Assembly (NCBI RefSeq): GCF_003076755.1
Contig: NZ_QDKM01000005.1
Location: 186,001-250,000 of the forward strand
Reading direction: 5' to 3'
Length of the DNA stretch: 64,000 bases
Source: Pararhodobacter oceanensis
GTDB lineage: Bacteria > Pseudomonadota > Alphaproteobacteria > Rhodobacterales > Rhodobacteraceae
Positions 1 to 9,145 of this stretch are shown here, piece after piece. Under the pieces are notes generated by a model. It was given only the letters and a program-made list of their open reading frames with translations. It was not told where the DNA came from and did no database searches. Each line of letters begins with the position of its first letter. The stretch's first letter is position 1. A program made the position numbers and the translations under genes.

Positions 1-2
1 CC

Positions 3-917
3 ATTCAGAACTACGGCTATCTCTATCTGGCGGATAACGAGGGGTTCGCCGAGACATTGCGCGCCAATCAGAAGGTGCAACTGGCGGCGGGGGCGGAAAC
101 GCGGCTGTTGAGCGCCGAGGACATCCGCGCCGAATATCCGTTTATGCAGGTGGATGATATTCTCTTGGGGTCGATCAACACCAAGGATGAGGGCTATTGG
201 GACGGCGGCACGGTGTTTGACTGGTGGCGGCGGTCGGCGCGGGCGCGGGGTGTGGAGTATATCAGTAATGAAGTGGTCGCGATGACCCGCAAGGGCGCAC
301 GGGTGGAGAGCGTGACCTTGGCCAGCGGCGAGGTGGTGGCTTGCGGGACAGTGGTCAATGCCTCGGGGCCACGGGCGGCGCGCACGGCAAAGATGGCGGG
401 GGTCGAGTTACCGGTGGAGCCGCGCAAGCGTTACACATGGATTTTCACCGCCGAGACGCCGCTGCCGCGCGATTTGCCGCTGACCATTGACCCCTCGGGC
501 GTGCATATGCGTCAGGACGGGCCGACGACCTATATGGTCGGCTCGCGCGGAGAGCCTGATCCGGCGGTGGAGCCTGATGATTTCGTCATGGATCACAGCC
601 TCTGGGAGGAGCATGTCTGGCCGATTGTCGCCACCCGCATTCCGCAGTTCGAGGCGATCCGGCTGGTTACCGAATGGGCCGGACATTACGCCTATAACAC
701 GCTGGATCAGAACGCTGTGCTGGGGCCGCATCCGGAGGTGGAGAATTTCATCTTTCTCAACGGGTTCTCGGGCCACGGGCTCCAGCAATCGGCGGCAATG
801 GGGCGCGGGGTGGCGGAACTCATCACCCACGGCGCCTATCAGACGCTCGATCTGACGCCGTTTTCCTATGCGCGGATTGCGGCGGGGCAGCCGATGATTG
901 AACAAGCGGTGATCTGA
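3..917 (+). CDS. FAD-dependent oxidoreductase (DAO family), 5' end outside window
   Basis: This is the C-terminal 304 residues of a D-amino-acid-oxidase-type flavoprotein. The reading frame is open from base 3, so the N-terminal dinucleotide-binding fold lies upstream of the window. A TTG inside the frame at 57 is not the real start. Visible family features are a strand-turn segment ending in VVNASGPRAA, which in DAO enzymes precedes the substrate domain, and a C-terminal GFSGHGLQQSAAMGRG block that closes over FAD. Members oxidise amines or amino acids to imines with release of ammonia or an aldehyde. The substrate cannot be read from this fragment. The next gene starts about 50 bases downstream on the same strand, so the two may be co-transcribed. 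Confidence 0.85.
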   Translation: MQNYGYLYLADNEGFAETLRANQKVQLAAGAETRLLSAEDIRAEYPFMQVDDILLGSINTKDEGYWDGGTVFDWWRRSARARGVEYISNEVVAMTRKGARVESVTLASGEVVACGTVVNASGPRAARTAKMAGVELPVEPRKRYTWIFTAETPLPRDLPLTIDPSGVHMRQDGPTTYMVGSRGEPDPAVEPDDFVMDHSLWEEHVWPIVATRIPQFEAIRLVTEWAGHYAYNTLDQNAVLGPHPEVENFIFLNGFSGHGLQQSAAMGRGVAELITHGAYQTLDLTPFSYARIAAGQPMIEQAVI

Positions 918-965
918 CGCGGCCGCTAGGTCGGGTATGGCACCAAGGATATGAAGGAGCGATTT

Positions 966-1805
966 ATGATGAAGAAACTTGTGCTGACCGGCGCGGCGGG
1001 GCGTTTGGGGTCCTATCTGCGCGAGCCGCTGAGCAAGCTCTGCGAAGAACTGGTCTCGACGGATATCGTTGATGACATCGGCACGCTTTACCAAGGTGAG
1101 CGCTATGAGAAGGCCGATCTGGCGCAGATGAGTGAGATTGCGCCGGTGATCGCGGGCGCCGATATGGTGGTGCATTTCGGTGCGATTGGCGATGAACGCC
1201 CGTTTGAGGTGCTGCTGGGGCCGAATTTCATCGGCGCCTATAACGTCTGGGAGGCCGCCTATCAGCACGGGGTGCGGCGCGTGGTCTATGCCAGCTCGAT
1301 CCATGCGGTGGGCATGCATAAAAAGCAGGATTTCATCGGCATTGATGCGCCGCACCGGCCCGATACCTTCTATGGGTTGGCGAAATGCTTTGCCGAGGAT
1401 CTGGCCTCGATGTATTGGGACAAGCGCGGGCTTGAGGCGGTGTGTCTGCGCATTCTTTCGGCGGCGCAGGTCAACAACCCGCGTGCGCTGGGCTCGTGGC
1501 TCAGCTATGATGACCTGATCCAACTGGTCACCCGCGCGATCGACACGCCGACCACGGGATTCTCGGTGATCTACGGGGTTTCAAACAACGACCGCGCGCC
1601 GGTGGACAATCATCTGGCGTCCTATCTTGGCTACCGGCCCAAGGATAACGCCGAGCAATTTGCCGAACAGGTTCTGGCCGAGGCGCCACCTGCCGACCCC
1701 ACCGACGCGGCGCAAATGTATCACGGCGGGCCGTTCGCTTCGGTGCCTTTGGGCGAGAGCGGCGTCGCCTCGATGAATATCATCAATGACAAGAAAGAAG
1801 TGTGA
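966..1805 (+). CDS. NAD-dependent epimerase/dehydratase family, uronate-dehydrogenase-like
   Basis: This is an extended short-chain dehydrogenase of 279 residues. The NAD-binding glycine motif TGAAGRLGSYL is at the N-terminus, and the catalytic Tyr and Lys sit in YGLAKCFAEDLA. The segment SYDDLIQLVTRAI and the closing block GYRPKDNAEQFAEQV resemble uronate dehydrogenase (Udh), which oxidises galacturonate or glucuronate to the aldarolactone. I chose ATG 966 because an AAGGAG ribosome site at 954-959 sits six bases before it. ATG 951 lies upstream of that site and is less likely. The protein is cytosolic and follows a flavoprotein gene on the same strand. The sugar-acid substrate is inferred from family resemblance only. 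Confidence 0.8.
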   Translation: MMKKLVLTGAAGRLGSYLREPLSKLCEELVSTDIVDDIGTLYQGERYEKADLAQMSEIAPVIAGADMVVHFGAIGDERPFEVLLGPNFIGAYNVWEAAYQHGVRRVVYASSIHAVGMHKKQDFIGIDAPHRPDTFYGLAKCFAEDLASMYWDKRGLEAVCLRILSAAQVNNPRALGSWLSYDDLIQLVTRAIDTPTTGFSVIYGVSNNDRAPVDNHLASYLGYRPKDNAEQFAEQVLAEAPPADPTDAAQMYHGGPFASVPLGESGVASMNIINDKKEV

Positions 1806-1808
1806 ACT

Positions 1809-1964
1809 ATGGCTGACTACGGCAAATCGGGGAGTTCGAAAGGCAACCGCAAGGAGCCACGCAACCCCTATCCGCAAAGCGGTAAGGCTGACGACAAGGC
1901 CGAACTGCTGGCGCGGATGAAAGCGGCGGCGGAGAAGGCGAAAGCCGCACCCGAGGCCGATTGA
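1809..1964 (+). CDS. Small basic hypothetical protein (51 aa)
   Basis: This short reading frame starts four bases after the stop of the preceding dehydrogenase. It encodes 51 residues rich in Lys, Ala, Gly and Ser, with no membrane segment. The C-terminal half, LLARMKAAAEKAKAA, should form an amphipathic helix, while the N-terminal half looks disordered. Its tight spacing, in-frame bacterial codon use and position within the transcript support a real gene. I do not recognise the family and assign no function. It would usually be missed by length cut-offs. Confidence 0.55.
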   Translation: MADYGKSGSSKGNRKEPRNPYPQSGKADDKAELLARMKAAAEKAKAAPEAD

Positions 1965-2015
1965 TCTGCGGTCCGGTCGCTGTGGCCGGACCGTGGCGGC
2001 GACGCCCCTCAGGAT

Positions 2016-2047
2016 AAAAAAAAGGCCCCGGCACAAGAGGCCGGGGC
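2016..2047 (-). terminator. Rho-independent terminator of ccrM
   Basis: A perfect 8-bp stem (GCCCCGGC at 2025-2032 with its complement at 2040-2047) and a 7-base loop are preceded on the plus strand by a run of A at 2016-2023. Read on the minus strand this is a hairpin followed by a U tract, placed 55 bases after the ccrM stop. Confidence 0.85.
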
Positions 2048-2101
2048 ATAGGTTGCATCTGGGCCTTGGGGGCCCGGATGCAGGCGGTAAACCGGGGGGC
2101 G

Positions 2102-3309
<1,208 letters not shown>

Positions 3310-3328
3310 AGGGCGTTATTTAGTTGTC

Positions 3329-3988
3329 TTAACACAACATCTTGCGGACTGGCGCGAAGCTGATTCGATGATGTGGGGTGGGTCCGAGGCGGATTAGCGC
3401 CTCGCGGTGCTGCGCGGTCGGGTAGCCCATGTTGCGATCCCAGCCGAAATCGGGGTGTTCAAGGGCCAGTTCGCGCATGATCCGGTCACGCTCGACCTTG
3501 GCGAGGATCGAGGCGGCGGCAATCGACAGGGAGCGCGCGTCGCCCTTGACCACGGTTTGCGCGGGTTGCGCCATGGCGGGGGGCAGGCGGTTGCCGTCGA
3601 CCAGCGCGAAATCGGCGGCGGGGGCAAGGGCCTGCAGAGCCTTGTCCATCGCGAAGAGGCTGGCGTGGAGGATGTTGAGCTGGTCGATCTCGGCGACCGT
3701 GGCATGGGCGATGGACCAGGCGAGCGCCATCTGTTTGATCTCCGCCGCCAGCCTGAGCCGCGCGGTCTCGTTGAGCCGTTTGCTATCGTTGATCCCCTGC
3801 GGCAGGCGCGCGGGGTCAAGGATGACGGCGGCGGCGGTGACCGGACCGGCGAGGGGGCCGCGGCCGACCTCATCAACACCGGCAATCCGCGCGAAGCCCC
3901 GCGCCTTGGCGGCATCCTCGAGGGCGAAATCGGGGGCGGGTTTGGTGGCGGGTTTGGGGAGGTCACTGGGCATGCGGGTATCAACCAT
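3329..3988 (-). CDS. rnhB: Ribonuclease HII
   Basis: RNase HII removes single ribonucleotides and RNA primers from DNA. The acidic active site is visible: the Asp and Glu of [16 protein letters not shown], the Asp of [10 protein letters not shown], and an Asp in the final third ([14 protein letters not shown]). [18 protein letters not shown] is the conserved central block. The frame stays open to 4282, but that extension runs through an intergenic repeat and is translated noise. Starts at 3988 (219 aa) or 3973 (214 aa) fit the family length, and neither has a strong ribosome site. In many alphaproteobacteria rnhB neighbours ccrM, as here (ccrM start 118 bases from the rnhB stop), which supports both calls. 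Confidence 0.93.
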   Translation of the reverse strand: MVDTRMPSDLPKPATKPAPDFALEDAAKARGFARIAGVDEVGRGPLAGPVTAAAVILDPARLPQGINDSKRLNETARLRLAAEIKQMALAWSIAHATVAEIDQLNILHASLFAMDKALQALAPAADFALVDGNRLPPAMAQPAQTVVKGDARSLSIAAASILAKVERDRIMRELALEHPDFGWDRNMGYPTAQHREALIRLGPTPHHRISFAPVRKMLC

Positions 3989-4048
3989 GCACGGCGATAG
4001 GCTGCAAGCGGGAAGGGCCACGCCGCTCTCCCGTTCGGCACCGCTCTT

Positions 4049-4202
4049 CTGTTTGGCCCGGCGGCACCCCGGGCCGCGCCCGACCCTCCCCATGGGAGGG
4101 CGCCTTGGCGATGCTGTGTGTGGCTCGGGCGACATTTCAGCTTTCAAGCGCCGCGCTGTGTGGTGAAGGCAGTGGCGCCCACCCAGGGTCGGGCGCGTCC
4201 CT
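4049..4202 (+). repeat. Dispersed intergenic repeat, copy 1
   Basis: This is one of four copies of a ~150-bp element. It begins CTGTTTGGCCCGG, carries a hairpin-forming block CCCTCCCCATGGGAGGG, then GGCGATG, and ends CCCACCCAGGGTCGGGCG. The ends are best conserved and the centre is variable. Copies 3 and 4 at 25 and 44 kb are in the opposite orientation. Confidence 0.8.
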
Positions 4203-4347
4203 ATGCGCGTTGCGAAGGGCTTTGAAACACGGTGCGCTCCAGGGGATGCCAGCCTCCTGAAAGCGAAACGAACCCAGTTCAATGCGCCCTCTTACCGGCA
4301 ACGCATAAACCACAGCCCCCAGCAGAGCCACATCCCCACCCTTCCCA

Positions 4348-4494
4348 CCCGTGGGAACCCACGGGCCGCGCCCGACCCTCCCCCCGGGAGGGCGCATTGG
4401 CGATGGTCTTCACCGCGCGGGCGACATGCGTGCTTTTGAGTGCGGCGCGTTGTGGCGAGGGCAGGGCGCCCACCCAGGGTCGGGCGCGACCCTT
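4348..4494 (+). repeat. Dispersed intergenic repeat, copy 2
   Basis: Same orientation as copy 1. The left end is the perfect hairpin CCCGTGGGAACCCACGGG, followed by the CCCTCC-GGAGGG palindrome, a GCGCATTGGCGATG block, and a right end CACCCAGGGTCGGGCGCG that matches copy 1. Confidence 0.8.
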
Positions 4495-4543
4495 TGCACC
4501 ACGGGGGTGGCGAAAGGGCGGACCAGATGGCCCGCCCGTATCC

Positions 4544-5221
4544 TCAGTTGCGGTAGCCTGCGTTATAGAGGCATTGCGCGTTGAACAGCCGGTCGCCGTC
4601 GCGGGTGCGCAGGCGGCAGTTCTGCGGCATATTGCGGAACCCGCTGTCGCGCAGGCAGCTGGCCCAATAGCCCTGAATGCTGCGCCCGTTCTGGCGATAG
4701 CGCATCAGGCAGCTGGTCGGCAGCCGGTCGCTATGGCCATAGGTCGGCGGGCTCGGCACGAAGGGCGGGTTGTTGTGGCGCGGCGGCTGGCTCCAGCCAT
4801 TGGCGCGGGTGAAACCGGCGTCCCAGAGGCATTGCGCCACATAGCCGCGACGGTTGCGGCCATTGACCCGAAAGTTCCGCTCGCAGCGCTGCGGCAGCCC
4901 GTGGTAATTGCCCCGGTTCAGGCAGCGTTTGTTATAGACCTGAATGTTGCGCCAATCGACACGGACGGTCTCCATACAGGAATCGGGCAGCGCCGAAGAG
5001 CCGTAGTAGCGCGGCGTGTGGTGGTCATCGATGGCATTGACGATGGCACCGACAATCACCGCTCCGGCAAGGAATCGCAGGATATCCTCGGCATTGGCGC
5101 GGGCGGGTTTGGTGCTTGCCGCCATGCCTGCGAACGCAATCGCGACAGCGGCAAGCATGACGGTTAAACGTCTGGAATTCTGTCTGAATCTCGGCCCGTT
5201 GGCGGGCAATACATAGGTCAT
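4544..5221 (-). CDS. Exported or membrane-anchored protein with four Cys-pair repeats
   Basis: I do not recognise this 225-residue protein by name. Residues 19-36 form a hydrophobic signal or anchor, and a second short hydrophobic stretch is at 48-63. After these come four units of about 28 residues (around 79-106, 109-137, 168-195, 199-223). Each has a leading (L/M)PxxC and a later C-L-x-x-x-G-(F/Y). Cys spacing is 18 residues in the first three (82/100, 113/131, 171/189) and 15 in the last (202/217). Even cysteine number and export suggest four disulfide-bonded modules in the periplasm or outside. ATG 5221 is chosen because an AAAGG site precedes it, and the frame's upstream extension to 5437 is probably untranslated. 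Confidence 0.7.
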   Translation of the reverse strand: MTYVLPANGPRFRQNSRRLTVMLAAVAIAFAGMAASTKPARANAEDILRFLAGAVIVGAIVNAIDDHHTPRYYGSSALPDSCMETVRVDWRNIQVYNKRCLNRGNYHGLPQRCERNFRVNGRNRRGYVAQCLWDAGFTRANGWSQPPRHNNPPFVPSPPTYGHSDRLPTSCLMRYRQNGRSIQGYWASCLRDSGFRNMPQNCRLRTRDGDRLFNAQCLYNAGYRN

Positions 5222-5461
5222 GGAAAGGCCTTTCGGTTGGCAATTGAGGGCAGGGAGCGGGCGGCAAATAACGGCTTCGCCCGTATCTCTGCGCAATCCT
5301 GCGCCTGCCCCCCGTGACAGGCAATAACGGGGCCGCGTTATTGGATAACCAGCGCCGCGCAGGGCCAAAGCGGGGGGCCGATATTGCATAGCAGGCCTGC
5401 CAGCGGCATGTTCAGCAGCAGAGCAATCAATTCGCATTCCAGTTTACAAGGACCACCCGCT

Positions 5462-5755
5462 ATGAAGTTTCGACCGTTCCTCTTGACCCTAGGCGCATCG
5501 CTGATGCTGGCACTGCCGGCCTCGGCCCAGTGTTACGCCGAATACCGCGCCCAGCAGATCGGTGCGGTGATCTTTCACACCGGCGTGGCGACGATTTCCG
5601 ACGCCGCCTGCGGTAACAATGCTGCGGCCTATAATGAACTCGTCGGCAGATTGCAGCGGAATGGCTGGACCTTGGCCAATGTTTCGTCCACGTTCAGAGA
5701 GGATGGACTAGCGTCGAGACGAAGCCGTGCAGGACAATACTACCTTAGATACTAA
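5462..5755 (+). CDS. Small secreted protein (97 aa)
   Basis: A clear Sec signal peptide (KFRPF then a hydrophobic core and the cleavage site ASA-QC at about residues 20-23) is followed by a mature domain of about 75 residues with two cysteines and a Tyr-rich tail. The start at 5462 follows an AAGGA site. I do not recognise the domain. The last 29 bases overlap the next gene, which begins at a GTG in another frame, so translation of the two is probably linked. It is divergent from the Cys-repeat protein at 4544-5221. Confidence 0.7.
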   Translation: MKFRPFLLTLGASLMLALPASAQCYAEYRAQQIGAVIFHTGVATISDAACGNNAAAYNELVGRLQRNGWTLANVSSTFREDGLASRRSRAGQYYLRY

Positions 5756-6431
5756 CCTGACGCGCGTTGGCTCGCGCGCCATTGTTCTGGGCTTGGCGGC
5801 GATTGTCGCGATCCTGGCGGTGGCGGCGGTTTTGCTGTTCATCAACCTGCCCGACACCAATGCGTTCAACGCGCGGGTCGAGCGGATATTTATTGAAAAC
5901 ACCAATCTGAGCGAGCAGGCCGAGTTGCGTCTGCTGGAGATACTGGCGCAATCGGGGACAACGTTTTCCGAGGTTCTGGTCAGCTATAGGATGGTGATTT
6001 TTGTGCTTTTGGTCTTTGCCAGCGCGCTGTTGATCACCTCGCTGGTCTTGGTGCTGTCGCTGATCGGGTTGAACCGGCGCTTGGCGACGGTGCAGAAGGC
6101 GGGGATTCAAGTGTCCTCGCTGGTGATCAGCCGCGCCGAGCGCAAGGTCTATATCAACGATCTGGAATTCAACCTGACCGAAGCCGCGGTCGAGACCCTC
6201 GCGGTGCTGGCCGAGGCGCGGATGGATGGCGATATGCTGTCCGGCACGCAGCTGGAATCGGTGATTTCGGGGCGGCGTGAGGCGGATTGCGAAGAGGCCG
6301 CCGGCGCGACGCGGATCAAACGGCTGCGCGATTCCCTTGGCAACCAGATCGTTACCGAGCTGTTGGTGCGCAATATCGCGCGGCAGGGCTATATGCTGAC
6401 GGTGGAAAAAGACGTGATCCGGATGATCTGA
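5727..6431 (+). CDS. Two-pass membrane protein with C-terminal winged-helix-like domain
   Basis: This 234-residue protein has two strong membrane segments (about 18-40 and 88-115) around a 47-residue loop. Positive residues at the ends place the loop outside and the C-terminus in the cytoplasm. Residues about 130-225 resemble the OmpR/PhoB DNA-binding fold, with a strand pair, a helix beginning LTEAAVETLAVL, then IKRLRDSLGNQIV and IARQGYML, like the recognition helix and wing of response regulators. If right, this is a membrane-bound one-component regulator with the DNA-binding domain after the membrane part, the reverse of ToxR/CadC. No receiver domain is present. It starts at GTG 5727 inside the preceding gene, and the fold call is by eye. 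Confidence 0.65.
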   Translation: MQDNTTLDTNLTRVGSRAIVLGLAAIVAILAVAAVLLFINLPDTNAFNARVERIFIENTNLSEQAELRLLEILAQSGTTFSEVLVSYRMVIFVLLVFASALLITSLVLVLSLIGLNRRLATVQKAGIQVSSLVISRAERKVYINDLEFNLTEAAVETLAVLAEARMDGDMLSGTQLESVISGRREADCEEAAGATRIKRLRDSLGNQIVTELLVRNIARQGYMLTVEKDVIRMI

Positions 6432-6473
6432 GGCGGCAGGGATGCTGCCGCCCCGATTGGGTGTTTTGCGCGG

Positions 6474-7742
6474 TTATTGCGCGGCGATGCGGATCTCGTC
6501 CTGCGCTGCCAATGTCTCCAGATGATCGGCAATCGCGGCGGCAATCGCGGCTTTATTCTCGATCGGTGTCACCCCGTCGGGCCGCACCATCAGCGCGCGC
6601 TGCTCGGTGCCGCGAGTATCCTCACCACGGGTGGCAACGACAAGGCTGGCACGGTCAAGCCGTTGACCGGCGACGCGGATCAGCTCTTCCTCCGAGACGC
6701 CCTCAAGGTATTTGAACGCAATCGAATGCATCGCAGGCGCGGCTTTCATCGCCAGATCAATCACCTTTTCGGTGGGCTCCAGCTCCAGCATCAATGACGA
6801 CTGCCCCGAGGTGATCTTGCCCGCCACCGCCTGTTTCGGGCGGTAATCGGCGACACCCGCCGAGAAGATCGCCGCCCAGAGGCCGGAATTGGCGCGCGCG
6901 ACCACGGTGTCGCGGTAGGCGTCAAAGGTGCGGGTGACGGTCAGTGCCAAGGGCGCCTTGGGCCGCCATGCGCCATCGCCAAGCACCAGTTCGGCCTCGG
7001 CCCCGCGCCAGGTCAGTTCTTCGGCGATCTGCGCGCCCAAGCGGCCACGGAAGCGGTTGACGATACGGCGCACGCCGTCGATCGGCACCGGCGTCGGACC
7101 GGCGGTGACCATGATGCGTTTGCCAGCCAGCGGCGAGGTGCTGAGCGCGCGACCGACAGCGATGCAAAGCGTCTGCGTGTCGGGCAGGTTATGCTTGCCA
7201 TAGGCGTCGCGCGGGGCGACAAAATGCACCCCCTGCGCGGCCAGCCGTTTGGCGTTATCCACCAGTTGCGCGTTATGCATCGTGCCATGCATGGTTGGCG
7301 CGACCAGAATTTGGGTCTCGCCGCGCTCCATCCGGCCAAGTGCCGAGATCAGCGCCGAGGTCACCACCGTATCGCCAATGCCATGGGCCATTTTGGCAAT
7401 CGTCGAATGGGTGGCGGGGGCGAGGAGATAGGCGTCGAAAGGCGCGCCATCGCTGAGGTGCTCGGCCTGATAGGTCAGACCGGTGATCACCGGCGAGAGC
7501 GTCGCCCATTCCAGCGCCTCGCGCGCCACATAGCGCAGCGCATCCTCGCTGGCGAAAGCGACGACTTCGGCGCCGTGACGCCGCAAGCCGCGGGCCACTT
7601 CGGGGGTCTTCATCGCGGCAATGCCGCCGGTGACCAAAAGCGCAATGCGCCGCCCCGCCAAGCGAGTGGAGGCGGGGGGCACATCATGGTCGCCCATGTC
7701 GGAAGGGGTCGGTGCAGAAAAGTCCCAGTCGAAGTGACTCAT
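6474..7742 (-). CDS. CoaBC-like flavoprotein lacking decarboxylase residues
   Basis: The order is that of bifunctional CoaBC: an N-terminal flavoprotein domain (about 31-200) and a C-terminal ligase domain (about 208-400). CoaBC makes and decarboxylates 4'-phosphopantothenoylcysteine. The FMN-domain histidine (H95) and PAT motif are present. However, the usual PAMN motif reads PTMH (149-152), and the flexible loop with its ACG cysteine is replaced by PRDAYGKHNLPD. The ligase half keeps IDGVRRIVNRFRG and the Lys of AGKITSG. It is probably a divergent paralogue rather than the housekeeping enzyme. Its start overlaps the stop of the transglutaminase-like gene (ATGA, 7739-7742), so the two are translationally coupled. 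Confidence 0.75.
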   Translation of the reverse strand: MSHFDWDFSAPTPSDMGDHDVPPASTRLAGRRIALLVTGGIAAMKTPEVARGLRRHGAEVVAFASEDALRYVAREALEWATLSPVITGLTYQAEHLSDGAPFDAYLLAPATHSTIAKMAHGIGDTVVTSALISALGRMERGETQILVAPTMHGTMHNAQLVDNAKRLAAQGVHFVAPRDAYGKHNLPDTQTLCIAVGRALSTSPLAGKRIMVTAGPTPVPIDGVRRIVNRFRGRLGAQIAEELTWRGAEAELVLGDGAWRPKAPLALTVTRTFDAYRDTVVARANSGLWAAIFSAGVADYRPKQAVAGKITSGQSSLMLELEPTEKVIDLAMKAAPAMHSIAFKYLEGVSEEELIRVAGQRLDRASLVVATRGEDTRGTEQRALMVRPDGVTPIENKAAIAAAIADHLETLAAQDEIRIAAQ

Positions 7743-8821
7743 CGGCGGGCCTCTTCACGCTCGGTCTCGATGATCTGGGCGACGCGGCCCCAATGGCGAT
7801 GGACGCCACGGGCGCGGTCAACGCGGGTGTTCAGCGCTTCGAAATGGCGCGGCAGAAAGCGGCTGCGCTTGCCCATCTCATTGGCGATGCTGTCGACCAC
7901 GGTGATGTCAAACAAATCGGCATGCTGGATTTCCAGCGCCGGAATATAGGGGCTGCCCTCGGTGAGGGTGGGGGTTTCGCGGTGGGCCATCCAGGGGAAC
8001 ATCTCCAGGAAAATACGGTAGCTGGCCACATCATAGGAGGAATCGGCGCCATGCCAAACCCCGTTCAGCTTAACGGCGGCAAAGTAGTGTTTGACGGTCG
8101 GACGCTGCAGCGCCAGCCAGCCGCTGGGCATCAGCTTGCCAAGCACGCTGGTTTCCATCGGAATTTCGGCAAAACCGGCCTCGAGACCGGCGGCACGCAT
8201 CAGCGCGACCTGCAGGTTGGTCTTGGTGGTGCACATGCCGACACCGCGCGACAGCGTGTCCGAGGCGCGTTCTTGCCAGGCGCCAAAGCGGTAGGGGAAA
8301 CTGTGGACAAAACGCAACACCGCTTCGGCGGTGCTGGCCTGTGTGGCGCGGCGCAGACGGGTCGCCTGACGCTGGATATCGGGGTGATCAATGTCACACA
8401 GCGTCTCTGGCTCGGGCAGAATCGCGGGCGGCGTGGCATTCGCCTCGGCCGAATCAGCAGCGATCAGGGCTTTGGTCATCGCCCGACGCAGGCTGCGGTT
8501 GCCGGGGGCCGTCCAGGCGGGGGCGCCAAGGTCGATGGTCCAGATCCGCGCCGGCAGATCGACCGCGCTCAGGGTCTGGCCGCTGGTCTCGAAATGGTTG
8601 CCGGGTCCGAACCAGTCACGGGCGCCGGCGACACGGCCATCGAGCACGATATGCAGGGGCCGAATCCCTTTATTACTTAGGGTTGCGCCCGGAATCAGCT
8701 TGTGGATCACCCCGGCGTTGAACACTTGCGGACAGTCATCATCGAGAAAGAGTCCGAGAGTTGAATCGCTAAATTGGTCGAGCAATTCAGGGTTGTGCTG
8801 CATCGCAATCGTGTTTGTCAT
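7739..8821 (-). CDS. Transglutaminase-like cysteine-protease-fold protein
   Basis: This cytosolic 360-residue protein carries a transglutaminase-core triad. Cys197 in RGVGMCTTKTNLQVALMRAAG is the nucleophile helix with the typical follow-on AGLEAGF, His245 is in VKHYFAAV, and Asp260 is in WHGADSSYD. There is no signal peptide. The family forms or hydrolyses amide bonds, and the substrate is unknown. ATG 8821 is preceded by a G-rich ribosome site, and the frame's longer upstream part is intergenic. It is the first gene of a two-gene unit with the CoaBC-like flavoprotein and is transcribed divergently from an ABC transporter operon, suggesting a shared physiological role. Confidence 0.8.
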   Translation of the reverse strand: MTNTIAMQHNPELLDQFSDSTLGLFLDDDCPQVFNAGVIHKLIPGATLSNKGIRPLHIVLDGRVAGARDWFGPGNHFETSGQTLSAVDLPARIWTIDLGAPAWTAPGNRSLRRAMTKALIAADSAEANATPPAILPEPETLCDIDHPDIQRQATRLRRATQASTAEAVLRFVHSFPYRFGAWQERASDTLSRGVGMCTTKTNLQVALMRAAGLEAGFAEIPMETSVLGKLMPSGWLALQRPTVKHYFAAVKLNGVWHGADSSYDVASYRIFLEMFPWMAHRETPTLTEGSPYIPALEIQHADLFDITVVDSIANEMGKRSRFLPRHFEALNTRVDRARGVHRHWGRVAQIIETEREEARR

Positions 8822-9145
8822 AAGTCCCCCAACAAGATTTATTTTACGGTGTAGGGCGCCGGTACTTTTGATACGGGCAGCTCGTGAACTGGCGCTGTCA
8901 CCACAATACCGCCGTAATTCGCCCAAAAAAAGCCATATTTTACATTTGTTCAACAAAATCACCGGGCGAGGCCTATTGTTCATGGCTCAAATGGGGGTGG
9001 TTTCCGTTACGTCGCCCTCAGGTCGGGGTAAGAAAATTACTTGAAACGTTGATGAGTTGCGGCAATCCTGAAGACAGGCGCCTCACGGTTAACTGACACC
9101 GGCGGGAAACGGCGGGTCTGGGGCGCCGGTCTGGGAGGGCCATTC
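8822..9145. promoter_or_regulatory. Divergent promoter region with a 13-bp palindrome
   Basis: These 324 bases separate the transglutaminase-like gene and the transporter operon. The middle is AT-rich. A perfect inverted repeat TTTGTTCAACAAA (8945-8957) is a plausible operator. Nearer livH, ACCGGCG and CGCCGGT can pair as a leader hairpin. No transcription factor gene is adjacent. Confidence 0.5.

Larger units (their letters stand above)
3989..4543. other. Intergenic region carrying two repeat copies
   Basis: These 555 bases lie between rnhB and the next minus-strand gene. Two copies of the dispersed repeat (4049-4202 and 4348-4494) fill over half of it. The 145 bases between the copies show no convincing gene, RNA or promoter. 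Confidence 0.6.

Noticed and set aside
3989-4282. N-terminal extension of rnhB to 4282
   Set aside because: It runs through an intergenic repeat copy, has no family match, and would make the protein about 100 residues longer than RNase HII.
6474-7742. Calling the gene coaBC
   Set aside because: The decarboxylase Asn and Cys are missing, so the housekeeping role is doubtful.
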